A DNA stretch of 64,000 nt, from assembly GCF_003730135.1 (NCBI RefSeq), contig NZ_RJVO01000003.1:372001-436000 (forward strand), read 5' to 3'. This document shows positions 29,342 to 37,321 of the stretch, one piece after another. Positions within the stretch are counted from its first letter, which is position 1; each line of letters opens with the position of its first letter. The translations under genes and the position numbers were made by a program. A model generated the notes under the pieces. That model saw only the letters and a list, made by a program, of their open reading frames with translations. It ran no database searches and was not told where the DNA came from. Source of the DNA: Stagnimonas aquatica (lineage in GTDB: Bacteria; Pseudomonadota; Gammaproteobacteria; Nevskiales; Nevskiaceae).

Positions 29342-29892
29342 CACTTCTTCTCCGCGCCGTCCTGCTCCTGCACCAGATAGCGGCTCAGGAAGGGCAGGTG
29401 GGCAAACATGAAGGCCATCATGATCAGCGAGAAACCGAAGGCCTTGAGCTTGACCCAGGTGGCCTCGTCGAAATGGTGGGCGACGTAGTAGTTGAGCACT
29501 GCGCAGAACAGGAAGAACGCCGCCCAGGCCAGGTTCACCCGCTTCCAGACCGTGTCTGGCATCACCAGCATCTTCTGCGGGATGCGTTGCAGCAGCACCT
29601 TGTCACCGATCAGATGACTGCCGAGCAGGGCGGCGGCGAACAGCGTGTAGACCACGCTGGGCTTGAGCTTGATGAAGTCCGGGTCGCGGAACACCAGGGT
29701 GATGCCACCCAGCACCAGGGCCGCCAGGGCGCCGATGAAGTGCGCCTTGTGCAGCTTGCGACTGATCAGCCAGTGGCCGGCGACGGTGACGAACATGGAA
29801 ACGATCAGCACGCCGGTGGCGAGGTAGATGTCGCCGAAGTAATAGGCGCAGATGAAGGCGATGGCGGGCAGCAGGTCGAGCAGGGTTTTCAT
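29341..29892 (-). CDS. yciB: Inner-membrane septation protein YciB (IspZ)
   Basis: A 183-residue integral membrane protein with about five hydrophobic segments. Start MKTLLDLLPAIAFICAYY and the motif VNLAWAVFF-like VNLAWAAFFLFCAVLNYYVA identify YciB, implicated in envelope integrity and septation. ATG 29892 aligns exactly with E. coli YciB; the longer open frame is rejected. A TACAAT hexamer ends only 6 nt before the start on the minus strand, so the mRNA may be leaderless. Shares a 31-bp divergent spacer with yciO. Confidence 0.94.
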   Translation of the reverse strand: MKTLLDLLPAIAFICAYYFGDIYLATGVLIVSMFVTVAGHWLISRKLHKAHFIGALAALVLGGITLVFRDPDFIKLKPSVVYTLFAAALLGSHLIGDKVLLQRIPQKMLVMPDTVWKRVNLAWAAFFLFCAVLNYYVAHHFDEATWVKLKAFGFSLIMMAFMFAHLPFLSRYLVQEQDGAEKK

Positions 29893-29898
29893 CCCGCG

Positions 29899-29918
29899 AT
29901 TGTAGCTGGGCCTACAAT
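29899..29918. promoter_or_regulatory. Symmetrical divergent promoter pair for yciB and yciO
   Basis: The sequence ATTGTAGctgggcCTACAAT is a perfect 7-bp inverted repeat with 6-bp spacer. Each arm supplies a TACAAT -10 hexamer, one facing yciB (6 nt before its ATG), the other facing yciO (5 nt before its ATG). Initiation 6-7 nt after each -10 would begin at or next to the start codon. No good -35 hexamer is visible for either direction. Confidence 0.6.
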
Positions 29919-29923
29919 GTGCG

Positions 29924-30553
29924 ATGCCCGCCGAATTTCTCGAACTGCATCCGGTCAATCCGCAGAAGCGCCTGCTCGCGCAGGCCGCCGAGCAACTGCG
30001 CCGTGGCGCGGTGATCGCCTATCCCACCGACTCCTGCTACGCGCTCGGCTGCCAGCTCGACGACAAGGCCGCCGCCGAGCGGCTGCGGCGCATCCGCGAC
30101 TTCGACAAGCACCACCAGTTCACCCTGGTCTGTCGTGATCTGTCCGAGATCGCGCATTACGCCAAGGTCGACAACTGGCAGTTCCGCATCCTCAAGCTGC
30201 TCACGCCCGGGCCTTATACCTTCATCCTGCCAGCCTCGAAGGACCTGCCCAAGCGGCTCAGCCACGAGAAGCGCAAGACCATTGGCATCCGCGTGCCCGA
30301 GCATGTGGTGGCGCAGGCGCTGCTGGAGGCGCTGGGCGGGCCGCTGATCTCCTGCACCCTGCAATTCCCTGGCGAGGATCAGCCGGTCAGCGAGCCGCAG
30401 GACGCCGAGAAGCAGTTGCTGCATTCGGTCGATCTGGTGCTGGATGCCGGCAACTGCGGCCTGACACCGACGACAGTGATCGACCTCTCCGGTGACGCGC
30501 CGGTGCTGGTGCGCCAGGGGCGTGGCGACGTTTCCATGTTGGGGCTCGGTTAA
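29924..30553 (+). CDS. yciO: YciO-type Sua5/YrdC-domain protein
   Basis: A 209-residue YrdC-fold protein related to threonylcarbamoyl-AMP synthases. ELHPVNPQKRLLAQA at the start, VIAYPTDSCYALGC, KHHQFTLVCRDLSEI, TPGPYTFILPASK and EKRKTIGIRVP match E. coli YciO throughout, so I name it YciO rather than TsaC. Whether YciO contributes to t6A synthesis in vivo is not settled. The N-terminus aligns with E. coli YciO at this ATG, which has no Shine-Dalgarno and lies 5 nt after TACAAT. Followed by the M50 protease gene. Confidence 0.92.
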   Translation: MPAEFLELHPVNPQKRLLAQAAEQLRRGAVIAYPTDSCYALGCQLDDKAAAERLRRIRDFDKHHQFTLVCRDLSEIAHYAKVDNWQFRILKLLTPGPYTFILPASKDLPKRLSHEKRKTIGIRVPEHVVAQALLEALGGPLISCTLQFPGEDQPVSEPQDAEKQLLHSVDLVLDAGNCGLTPTTVIDLSGDAPVLVRQGRGDVSMLGLG

Positions 30554-30591
30554 GCCTCGTAGAGGGCGCCGGGCTGGGACGGAGCGGCAGG

Positions 30592-30597
30592 TATAAT
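30592..30597 (+). promoter_or_regulatory. Consensus -10 immediately before the M50 protease start
   Basis: A perfect TATAAT is followed by six bases (GCTGCC) and the ATG, predicting a leaderless or near-leaderless transcript. No convincing -35 hexamer is found at 16-18 nt upstream. Confidence 0.5.
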
Positions 30598-30603
30598 GCT
30601 GCC

Positions 30604-31263
30604 ATGCCCGAACTCCTCCCTCTCGTCCAGAAGATCGCCGTCTGGGCGCTACCCGTGCTGTTCGCCATCACCTTGCACGAGGTGGCGCACGGCTATGTCG
30701 CCCGCCAGTTGGGCGACAACACCGCCGCCGCCCAAGGGCGGCTGTCGCTCAACCCGATCAAGCACATTGATCCGATTGGTACCTTGCTGGTGCCGGCGCT
30801 GCTGCTGCTCCTGGGTGGCTTCCTGTTCGGCTGGGCCAAGGCGGTGCCGGTCGATTACCGCAATCTCAAGAACCCCAAGCGCGACATGGCCATCGTCGCG
30901 GTCACCGGCCCGGCGGTGAATCTGCTCATGGCCATGGGCTGGGCGCTGCTGCTGAAAATGGCTCTGGGCCAGGATGTCAGCGCCGGCCTCTGGCTGGGCG
31001 TGGCGCAGATGAGCATCGCCGGCATCAGCATCAACCTGGTGCTGATGGTGCTCAATCTGCTACCGATGCCACCGCTGGACGGTGGCCGCGTCGCGGTCGG
31101 TCTGCTGCCGATGAAGCCCGCCATCGCCCTTGCCAAGCTCGAGCCCTACGGCCTGGTGATCCTCATCGTGCTGATGGCCACCGGCATCCTCGGCAAGATT
31201 CTCGGCCCCCTGGTGGGCATCAGCCAAACCCTCATCCTCGGCCTGTTCGGCATCCAGGCTTAG
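30604..31263 (+). CDS. Site-2 protease family (M50) membrane metalloprotease
   Basis: A 219-residue polytopic membrane protein. The zinc-binding motif HEVAH lies at 25-29 in the first membrane segment (ITLHEVAHGYVARQLGD), and the second signature NLLPMPPLDGGRV near residue 155 supplies the third ligand. It resembles the compact YwhC/Rip-like group without a PDZ domain. Substrates are unknown. It sits between yciO and trpS, in the same direction; the start matches family N-termini (about 20 residues before HExxH). Confidence 0.92.
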   Translation: MPELLPLVQKIAVWALPVLFAITLHEVAHGYVARQLGDNTAAAQGRLSLNPIKHIDPIGTLLVPALLLLLGGFLFGWAKAVPVDYRNLKNPKRDMAIVAVTGPAVNLLMAMGWALLLKMALGQDVSAGLWLGVAQMSIAGISINLVLMVLNLLPMPPLDGGRVAVGLLPMKPAIALAKLEPYGLVILIVLMATGILGKILGPLVGISQTLILGLFGIQA

Positions 31264-31273
31264 CGCGCAACTC

Positions 31274-32275
31274 ATGTCCAACAGCAAATCCATCGTCCTC
31301 TCCGGCATCCAGCCCTCCGGCAAGCTCACTATCGGCAACTACCTGGGCGCGCTCAAGAACTGGGTGCCGCTGTCGGAGCGCTACTCCTGCTACTACATGC
31401 TGGTGGACCTGCACGCGATCACCGTGCGCCAGGACCCGGCGGTGCTGCGCGAGCGCTGCTACGAGTTTCTGGCGCTCTATATCGCCTGCGGTCTCGACCC
31501 CGCGAACAACACCCTGTTCGTGCAGAGCCATGTCGGTGCCCATGCGCGCCTGGGTTGGGTGCTCAACTGCTACACGCAGATGGGCGAGCTCAACCGCATG
31601 ACCCAGTTCAAGGACAAGTCCGCCAAGCATGCCGACAACATCAACGCCGGCCTGTTCGACTACCCGGTGCTGATGGCGGCCGACATCCTGCTCTACCAAG
31701 CGCATCAGGTGCCGGTGGGCGACGACCAGAAGCAGCATCTGGAGCTGGCCCGCGACATCGCCCAGCGTTTCAACGGTCTTTACGGCGCCGTGTTCACGGT
31801 GCCGGAGCCGATGATCCCGCCGGTGGGCGCGCGGGTGATGGGCCTGCAGAACCCGACCGCGAAGATGAGCAAGTCCGGCGACGCCGAGACCGACGCCATC
31901 TATCTGCTCGACGCGCCGGACGTGGTGACGCGCAAGATCAAGCGCGCGGTCACCGACCTGGGCAGCGAGATCCGCTTTGATATCGCCGAGAAGCCGGGCG
32001 TCTCCAACCTGATGTCCATCCTCGGCGCGATCAAGGGCGAGAGCTTCGACAGCATCGCCGCGCGCTATGTCGGCAAGGGCTATGGCCACTTCAAGACCGA
32101 GGTCGCCGAGGCGGTGGTGGAATGCCTGAAGCCCATCCAGGCCCACTACGCCAGCATCCGCGAAGACGTGCCCGGCCTGCGCAAGGTGCTGCGCGCCGGC
32201 GCCGATGCCGCCGCTGCGCAGGCCGATGCCACGCTCAAGCGCGTGCACGAGGCGCTGGGGTTCATTCCGGAATGA
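31274..32275 (+). CDS. trpS: Tryptophan-tRNA ligase
   Basis: A 333-residue class I synthetase. The HIGH-like signature is PSGKLTIGNYLGA at about residues 15-27 and the KMSKS motif is AKMSKSGD around residue 197. DHQKQH-type tryptophan-binding element appears as GDDQKQHLELARDIA. Size is typical of bacterial TrpRS. The stop overlaps the scpA start (ATGA). Only 10 nt separate it from the protease gene. Confidence 0.97.
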   Translation: MSNSKSIVLSGIQPSGKLTIGNYLGALKNWVPLSERYSCYYMLVDLHAITVRQDPAVLRERCYEFLALYIACGLDPANNTLFVQSHVGAHARLGWVLNCYTQMGELNRMTQFKDKSAKHADNINAGLFDYPVLMAADILLYQAHQVPVGDDQKQHLELARDIAQRFNGLYGAVFTVPEPMIPPVGARVMGLQNPTAKMSKSGDAETDAIYLLDAPDVVTRKIKRAVTDLGSEIRFDIAEKPGVSNLMSILGAIKGESFDSIAARYVGKGYGHFKTEVAEAVVECLKPIQAHYASIREDVPGLRKVLRAGADAAAAQADATLKRVHEALGFIPE

Positions 32276-33144
32276 GCGAGACCGAGCCCAGCGTCGTCGA
32301 GCCGAGCCCGGAGGCGCTGGTCGCGCATCCGGTGAAGGTGCACGGCCAGGTGCTGGAGAAGCTGCCGGACGACCTCTACATCCCGCCGGACGCGCTGGAG
32401 GTGGTGCTCGAGGCCTTCGAAGGCCCGCTGGACTTGCTGCTGTACCTGATCCGCCGGCAGAACCTCGACATCCTCGACATCCCGGTGCTGACCATCACCC
32501 GTCAGTACGTGCAGTACATCCAGCTCATGCAGGGTCTGCGCCTGGAGCTGGCGGCCGAGTACCTGGTGATGGCCGCGCTGCTGGCCGAGATCAAGAGCCG
32601 CATGCTGCTGCCCAAGCCGGTCGCCGAGACCGACGAGGGCGGCGACCCGCGCATGGAGCTGGTGCGCCGGCTCCAGGAATACGAGCGCTTCAAGACCGCC
32701 GCAGAAAACCTCGACGGCCTACCGCGCCTGGGCCGCGACTGGCATCTGGCCTCGGCCAAGCCGGAAGAGATCAAGCTGGAGCGGCCGCTGCCGACGCCGC
32801 ATCTGCGCGAGCTGTTGCTGGCGCTGCGCGATGTCCTGCAGCGCGCCGAGCTGTTCAGCCGTCACCAGGTGGCGCGCGAGCCCTTGTCGGTGCGCGAGCG
32901 CATGAGCCGGGTGCTGGAGCATGTGAAGAACCACGGCGCCTGCGAGCTGCGCGATCTGGTCGATCTGTCCGAGGGCAAGGCCGGCGTCGTGGTGGTGCTG
33001 CTGGCGATTCTGGAACTGACCAAGCTGGCGCTGATCGACCTGGTGCAGGACGCGCCGTTCGCGCCGGTGCTGATCGACGTCGGCCGCCCGCGCGAGGACC
33101 GCGACGTCAACGAGGACTGGACCGAAGAGGCGAGCTACGAATGA
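32272..33144 (+). CDS. scpA: Segregation and condensation protein A
   Basis: A 290-residue kleisin that bridges the two Smc heads. The N-terminal Smc-binding helices contain VLEAFEGPLDLLLYLIRRQNL (in two parts), and AAEYLVMAALLAEIKSRMLLP is characteristic; a winged-helix C-terminal domain follows. ATG 32272 overlaps the trpS stop; the 50 residues read upstream in the same frame lie inside trpS and are rejected. Its stop overlaps the scpB start (ATGA). Confidence 0.95.
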   Translation: MSETEPSVVEPSPEALVAHPVKVHGQVLEKLPDDLYIPPDALEVVLEAFEGPLDLLLYLIRRQNLDILDIPVLTITRQYVQYIQLMQGLRLELAAEYLVMAALLAEIKSRMLLPKPVAETDEGGDPRMELVRRLQEYERFKTAAENLDGLPRLGRDWHLASAKPEEIKLERPLPTPHLRELLLALRDVLQRAELFSRHQVAREPLSVRERMSRVLEHVKNHGACELRDLVDLSEGKAGVVVVLLAILELTKLALIDLVQDAPFAPVLIDVGRPREDRDVNEDWTEEASYE

Positions 33145-33863
33145 ACGAGATTGAAGACCAGCCCGAACTCGAAGCCGCCGAAGCGCCGGAAGCCGCAGCG
33201 GCGCCGGCTCATGATCTGGAGCGCCTGTCGCGCCTGGTCGAGGCGCTGCTGCTGGCCGCCGACCAACCGCTGAGCCTGGACGCGCTGGTGAAGCTGCTGG
33301 CACCGGATGCGCCCATCGGCCGCCGCGAGCTGCGGCTGGCGCTGGAGCGCCTGGAACAGCGCCTGGCCGACAGCGCCGCCGAGTTGCGCGAGGTCGCCAG
33401 CGGCTGGCGCATCCAGGTCAAGGCCGACTACGCCGAGGTGGTGGCGCGGCTCTGGCAGGAAAAGCCGCCCAAGCTGACCCGCGCCCTGCTCGAAACCCTG
33501 GCACTGATCTGCTATCGCCAGCCGATCACCCGTGGCGAGATCGAGGAGATTCGCGGTGTGGCGGTGTCGCCCAACATCCTCAAGACCCTGATCGAGCGTG
33601 GCTGGATCCGCGAGGTGGGTGTGCGCGAAACCCCGGGCCGGCCCAGCCTGTTCGGCACCGCGCCGCAGTTGCTCGACGATCTCGGCCTGCGCTCGCTGGA
33701 CCAGTTGCCGTCCCTGCCCGAGATCAAGGACATGGAGCAGCTGGAAGCCGCGCTCAGCCGCCTCGCCGGTCAGCCGCTGGAGATCGCGGTGGCCGATTCC
33801 GAGTCCGAGGAGCCGGCGCCGGTGATCGAGACCGATCCGCCGGCCGATGTGACGATTCACTAG
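33141..33863 (+). CDS. scpB: Segregation and condensation protein B
   Basis: A 240-residue protein with two winged-helix domains: LVEALLLAADQPLSLDALVKLL at the start of the first, and LLETLALICYRQPITRGEIEEIRGV within the second, plus IRGVAVSPNILKTLIERGWI, each quoted in part. An acidic, alanine/proline-rich segment (about 1-25) and an acidic C-terminal tail flank the core. It binds ScpA as a dimer in the Smc complex. Followed by a REP-type palindrome rather than a simple terminator. Confidence 0.95.
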   Translation: MNEIEDQPELEAAEAPEAAAAPAHDLERLSRLVEALLLAADQPLSLDALVKLLAPDAPIGRRELRLALERLEQRLADSAAELREVASGWRIQVKADYAEVVARLWQEKPPKLTRALLETLALICYRQPITRGEIEEIRGVAVSPNILKTLIERGWIREVGVRETPGRPSLFGTAPQLLDDLGLRSLDQLPSLPEIKDMEQLEAALSRLAGQPLEIAVADSESEEPAPVIETDPPADVTIH

Positions 33864-33871
33864 ATTTGCTT

Positions 33872-33951
33872 GTCATTCCGGCGAAAGCCGGAATCCAGTC
33901 GTGGAGTCCGCTCAAGGGCTGGGACTGGATGCCGGCTTTCGCCGGCATGAC
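33872..33951. repeat. REP-type inverted pair between scpB and rluB
   Basis: Two 29-bp arms (33872-33900 and 33923-33951) are inverted and match at 27 of 29 positions, separated by 22 bp. Each arm contains its own GC-rich hairpin (CCGGCGAAAGCCGG or equivalent). This GTCATTCCGGCGAAAGCCGG-type sequence is a familiar dispersed proteobacterial repeat. It could stabilise the scpB 3' end or weaken read-through to rluB (inference). Confidence 0.8.
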
Positions 33952-34022
33952 GATCACGATGCCTGGCTATCATCGCCAGCTTTCTTTTTTCGCGCCGTGA
34001 GGCGCCACGACCGAGCCGTCCC

Positions 34023-35876
34023 ATGTCCGAACGCATCCAGAAATACCTCTCCAATCTTGGCTACGGCTCGCGCCGGGAGGTCGAGGACTGGATCGTCGAA
34101 GGTCGCCTGGTGGTCAACGGCCAGCCGGCGGAAATTGGCCAGAAGATCGACGAGAGTGATGCCGTCAAGCTCGACGGCAAGCGGCTCTCGCTCAAGGGCG
34201 GCAACGAACCTCTGAAGGTGCTGATCTACAAAAAGCGCACCGGCGAAATGGTCACCCGCGAAGACCCGGAAGGCCGGCGCACGGTGTTCCGCAAACTGCC
34301 GGACCTGGAAACCGGGCGCTGGATCGCGGTCGGCCGCCTGGACGTCAACACCTCCGGCCTGCTGCTGATGACCAATCACGGCGAGCTGGCGCGGCGGCTG
34401 ATGCACCCGAGCTTCGAGCAGAAGCGCGAGTACGCGGTGCGTGCGCTCGGCGAGCTGCCCGAGGGCTTCATGCAGCGCCTGCAGTCCGGCGTGCAACTGG
34501 AAGACGGCCCGGCGCATTTCGAGACCATCCGCTTCGGTGACAACGAGATCGAAGACGACGAGTCGGAAGGCGAAGGCAGCGGCGGCCGTGCCAATCACTG
34601 GTTCGTGGTCACCATCACCGAGGGCCGGCACCGCGAGGTGCGGCGCCTGTTCGAGTCGCAGGGGCTCACCGTCAACCGCCTGATCCGCACCGGCTACGGG
34701 CCGATCAAGCTCGGCCGTGGCATCAAGAGCGGCAGCTACCGCGAGGCGACCCGCGACGAGATCCACAAGCTGCTCGACGCCGTCGGCATGGACCACAGCG
34801 AAGCCCTGCCGGAGCGGGTGCGGGAATCGCACCGCGCCAAGAGCGAGTTTCCGCAGGGTGGCAAACCCAAGGCTGCCGGGCCCAAGCCGCAGTTCAAGTC
34901 CGGTGCCGAGGGCTGGAGCAAGGCCAGCCGCGACGAGCGCAAGCAGGTCGAACGCACCGAGCGCTTCGAGAAAAAGCGGGATGCGGCCGCCCCGGGTCCG
35001 GCCCGCGCGGCCAGCGCCTATGAAGCCGGCGCCAAGCCTCGGGCCGGCAAGCCCAGCCCCTGGCGCAAGGAAGTGGCCGGCGCGGTGCCGGCCGGCGGCG
35101 GTGAGCCGCAGCAGTTCAAGGCGCGCGGTTTCGGTGCCAAGTCCGAGCGTAGCTACGCCGAGCGTGGCGACAGCGCGCCGCCGCCGCGCCGTCGCGAGAC
35201 CGGTGGCGAGCGCCCCTACGCGCCGCGTGGCGAGGCGGCTGGCCGTCCGGTCTACGGCAAGAAGCCCTATGGCGAGCGTGGCGCCGCCGGCGCTGAACGC
35301 CCGGCCTACAAGCCGCGTGCCGCGCGCGAAGATGGCGCCGCGCGTCCGGCCTACGCCAAGAAGCCTTATGGCGAACGCCCGGCGCGTGCCGGCGAGGGCG
35401 AGCGTCCGGCGTTCAAGCCGCGCTTCGCCCGCGAGGAGTCCGGCGCCCGTCCGGCCTACGGCAAGAAGCCCTATGGCGAGCGCGCCGCCGCTGGCGGTGA
35501 GCGCCCGGCCTACAAGCCGCGCGCCGCGCGTGAGGACGGCGCCGTCCGTCCTGCCTATGGCAAGAATCCCTACGGCGAGCGCCCGGCGCGTGCCGGCGAG
35601 GGCGAGCGTCCGGCGTTCAAGCCACGCCTTGCCCGCGAGGACGGCGCTGCACGCCCCGCCTATGCCAAGAAAGCCTATGGCGAGCGTCCGGCGGGAGCCC
35701 GCCCCTTTGGCAAGCCGGCCGGTGAGGGCGGTGGCTACCGGGGCAGCAAGCCGGACGCGGCGCGAGCGCCGAAGAAGAACCTGCAACGCTTCACGGTGCG
35801 CGACGGCCAGGCCGCCAGCGGCAACGGCAAGCCCAAGCTGGGCTTGCGCGGCAAGAAGAAGGGCGACGAGGACTAG
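34023..35876 (+). CDS. rluB: 23S rRNA pseudouridine synthase RluB with long repetitive basic tail
   Basis: Residues 1-60 form an S4 RNA-binding domain and 65-250 the RsuA/RluB-type catalytic domain, with catalytic Asp107 in GRLDVNTSG and TEGRHREVRRLF. Family enzymes modify U2605-equivalent in 23S rRNA. E. coli RluB is about 290 residues; this protein is 617. The extra C-terminal part (about 260-617) is rich in Arg, Lys, Gly, Pro and Ala, and residues 408-560 are tandem repeats of the RPAYGKKPYGER and ERPAYKPRAARED types. The tail is probably disordered and RNA-binding (inference). The frame stays open throughout and ends normally. Confidence 0.93.
   Translation: MSERIQKYLSNLGYGSRREVEDWIVEGRLVVNGQPAEIGQKIDESDAVKLDGKRLSLKGGNEPLKVLIYKKRTGEMVTREDPEGRRTVFRKLPDLETGRWIAVGRLDVNTSGLLLMTNHGELARRLMHPSFEQKREYAVRALGELPEGFMQRLQSGVQLEDGPAHFETIRFGDNEIEDDESEGEGSGGRANHWFVVTITEGRHREVRRLFESQGLTVNRLIRTGYGPIKLGRGIKSGSYREATRDEIHKLLDAVGMDHSEALPERVRESHRAKSEFPQGGKPKAAGPKPQFKSGAEGWSKASRDERKQVERTERFEKKRDAAAPGPARAASAYEAGAKPRAGKPSPWRKEVAGAVPAGGGEPQQFKARGFGAKSERSYAERGDSAPPPRRRETGGERPYAPRGEAAGRPVYGKKPYGERGAAGAERPAYKPRAAREDGAARPAYAKKPYGERPARAGEGERPAFKPRFAREESGARPAYGKKPYGERAAAGGERPAYKPRAAREDGAVRPAYGKNPYGERPARAGEGERPAFKPRLAREDGAARPAYAKKAYGERPAGARPFGKPAGEGGGYRGSKPDAARAPKKNLQRFTVRDGQAASGNGKPKLGLRGKKKGDED
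35244..35690 (+). repeat. In-frame tandem repeat in rluB, 204-bp higher-order period
   Basis: Five RPxYxKxxYGER modules start at intervals of 33 and 35 codons alternately, so the pattern repeats every 68 codons. The first and fifth modules begin at 35244 and 35652, exactly two 204-bp periods apart. Between them alternate ERPAYKPRAARED-type and GERPAFKPR-type modules. The pattern indicates duplication of a two-module unit. Confidence 0.85.
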
Positions 35877-35906
35877 AGCCGTCTTCCTTGTCGGCTGCCG
35901 GGCGGG

Positions 35907-36653
35907 TTACAGCGCCTGGCCGCTGACGCCGCAGCTGTCCGCGCTCAGCAACCAAAGCAGCCGCCGCGCGGCGGCGTCCGGCGGCGGGGTTTCCTGCACA
36001 CCTTCGCCGGCATAGCCCTTGACCCGAATCGCGGTACGCATCGGCCCCGGGTAGTAGCTGTTGATGCGCAGCTTGGGATGGCTGCCGGCGCATTCCTGCG
36101 CCCAGGTCGCCGCCATCGCTTCCACCGCCGCCTTGGTGATGCCGTAGACGCCGTGGTAGGCCTTGGGCCGACGGCCGCCAGCGTCGCTGACGAACACCAG
36201 ACTGGCGTCCGGCGATTTCTCCAGCAGTGGCAGGCAGGCCCGGCTCAGCACATAGGCGGCAGTCAGGTTGGTTTGCAGGCTGTCCATCCAGTCCTTCGGG
36301 GCCAGTTCCGCCAGTCGCGCGAAGCCGGTGAAGTGGGCGGCGCAGTGCACCAGGCCGTCCAGGCGGCCGAACTCGGCTTCCAGGGTCTCGGCCAGCGCCA
36401 GATGATCGTTCCAGGTGGCGCCGTTGAGATTCAGCGGCACGATGCCCGGCTGCGGGCCGCCGGCCTTCTCGATGGCGTCGTAGGTCGCTTCCAGCTTCTT
36501 GATGGTGCGGCCGAGCAGGATGGTGGTGGCGCCGGCCGCAGCGGCGGCGAGCGCGGTGGCCTTGCCCAGGCCATCGCCGGCGCCGGTGATCAGGATCACC
36601 CGGTCCTTGAGGCTGCCGGGCTGCGGCTGGTAGTCGGCGGGCAGGGTGCTCAT
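35907..36653 (-). CDS. yciK: YciK-like short-chain dehydrogenase/reductase
   Basis: A 248-residue Rossmann-fold oxidoreductase. The cofactor motif is TGAGDGLG (about 24-31), the catalytic Ser lies in VFVSDAGG and the Tyr/Lys pair in YGITK; NLTAAYVLSRA is also typical. The sequence follows the YciK group, which lies near rluB in E. coli and beside mupP in Pseudomonas. The substrate is unknown. Start overlaps the mupP stop (ATGA). It converges on rluB with a 30-bp gap. Confidence 0.9.
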   Translation of the reverse strand: MSTLPADYQPQPGSLKDRVILITGAGDGLGKATALAAAAAGATTILLGRTIKKLEATYDAIEKAGGPQPGIVPLNLNGATWNDHLALAETLEAEFGRLDGLVHCAAHFTGFARLAELAPKDWMDSLQTNLTAAYVLSRACLPLLEKSPDASLVFVSDAGGRRPKAYHGVYGITKAAVEAMAATWAQECAGSHPKLRINSYYPGPMRTAIRVKGYAGEGVQETPPPDAAARRLLWLLSADSCGVSGQAL

Positions 36654-37321
36654 GCGATCAGTTCCAGCAGGTCGATGGGACGGGCGAGGATGAGCTCGGC
36701 GCCCCAGGTGTGGATGGGATGCGGGCCTTCGTAGCCCCAGGCGGCAGCGACGGTGCGCATGCCGGCGGCGCGGCCGGCGAGGATGTCGCGCTGGTCGTCG
36801 CCGACGTACCAGCAGTCCTCGGGCTTCAGTCCGGCGCGCTCGCAGGCCAGCAGCAGGCCATCCGGCGCCGGCTTGGCCTGGGCAACTTCGTCGGCGCTGA
36901 CCACGGCCGCCGCGCGGCGGTCGAGGCCAAGTGCGGCCATCAAGGCGTCGGTGTAGCGCTTGGGCTTGTTGGTCATCACGCCCCAGGCCAGGCCATGCGC
37001 GGCATAGGTCGCGAGCACCGTCTCGAAGCCCTCGAACAGCGGCGACTGATCGGCGAGGTGCTCGGCGTAGTGGGCCAGGAAGGCGTCGCGGTGACGGGGA
37101 AAGTCCGCGTGTTCGGGGCTAATGCCCAGCGCCTTGCCCAACAGGCCGCGCGCGCCCGCCGAGGCTACCGGGCGGTAGTCGAGCAGCGGCAGCGGCGGCA
37201 GGCCCAGTGAGAGGCGGACGTGGTTGGCGGCGCCACCGAGGTCCGGCGCGGTATCGACCAGGGTGCCGTCGAGGTCGAAGAAGAAGGCCCGCGCGGCGCG
37301 GCCGGGGCTGCTGGTGCTCAT
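36650..37321 (-). CDS. mupP: HAD phosphatase, probable N-acetylmuramic acid 6-phosphate phosphatase MupP
   Basis: A 223-residue HAD-family enzyme. The nucleophile motif DLDGTLVDT carries Asp16 and the acid/base Asp18; the motif II/III region has GVMTNKP and the motif IV region has YVGDDQRDI. The pattern GLPPLP, AGARGLLG and WGYEGPHPIHTWGAE resembles Pseudomonas MupP, and the yciK-mupP-ubiG-mtaD-mtnA order is the same. MupP dephosphorylates MurNAc-6-P in cell-wall recycling; phosphoglycolate phosphatase (Gph) is the alternative. I see no other recycling genes in the window. Start overlaps the ubiG stop. Confidence 0.82.
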   Translation of the reverse strand: MSTSSPGRAARAFFFDLDGTLVDTAPDLGGAANHVRLSLGLPPLPLLDYRPVASAGARGLLGKALGISPEHADFPRHRDAFLAHYAEHLADQSPLFEGFETVLATYAAHGLAWGVMTNKPKRYTDALMAALGLDRRAAAVVSADEVAQAKPAPDGLLLACERAGLKPEDCWYVGDDQRDILAGRAAGMRTVAAAWGYEGPHPIHTWGAELILARPIDLLELIA

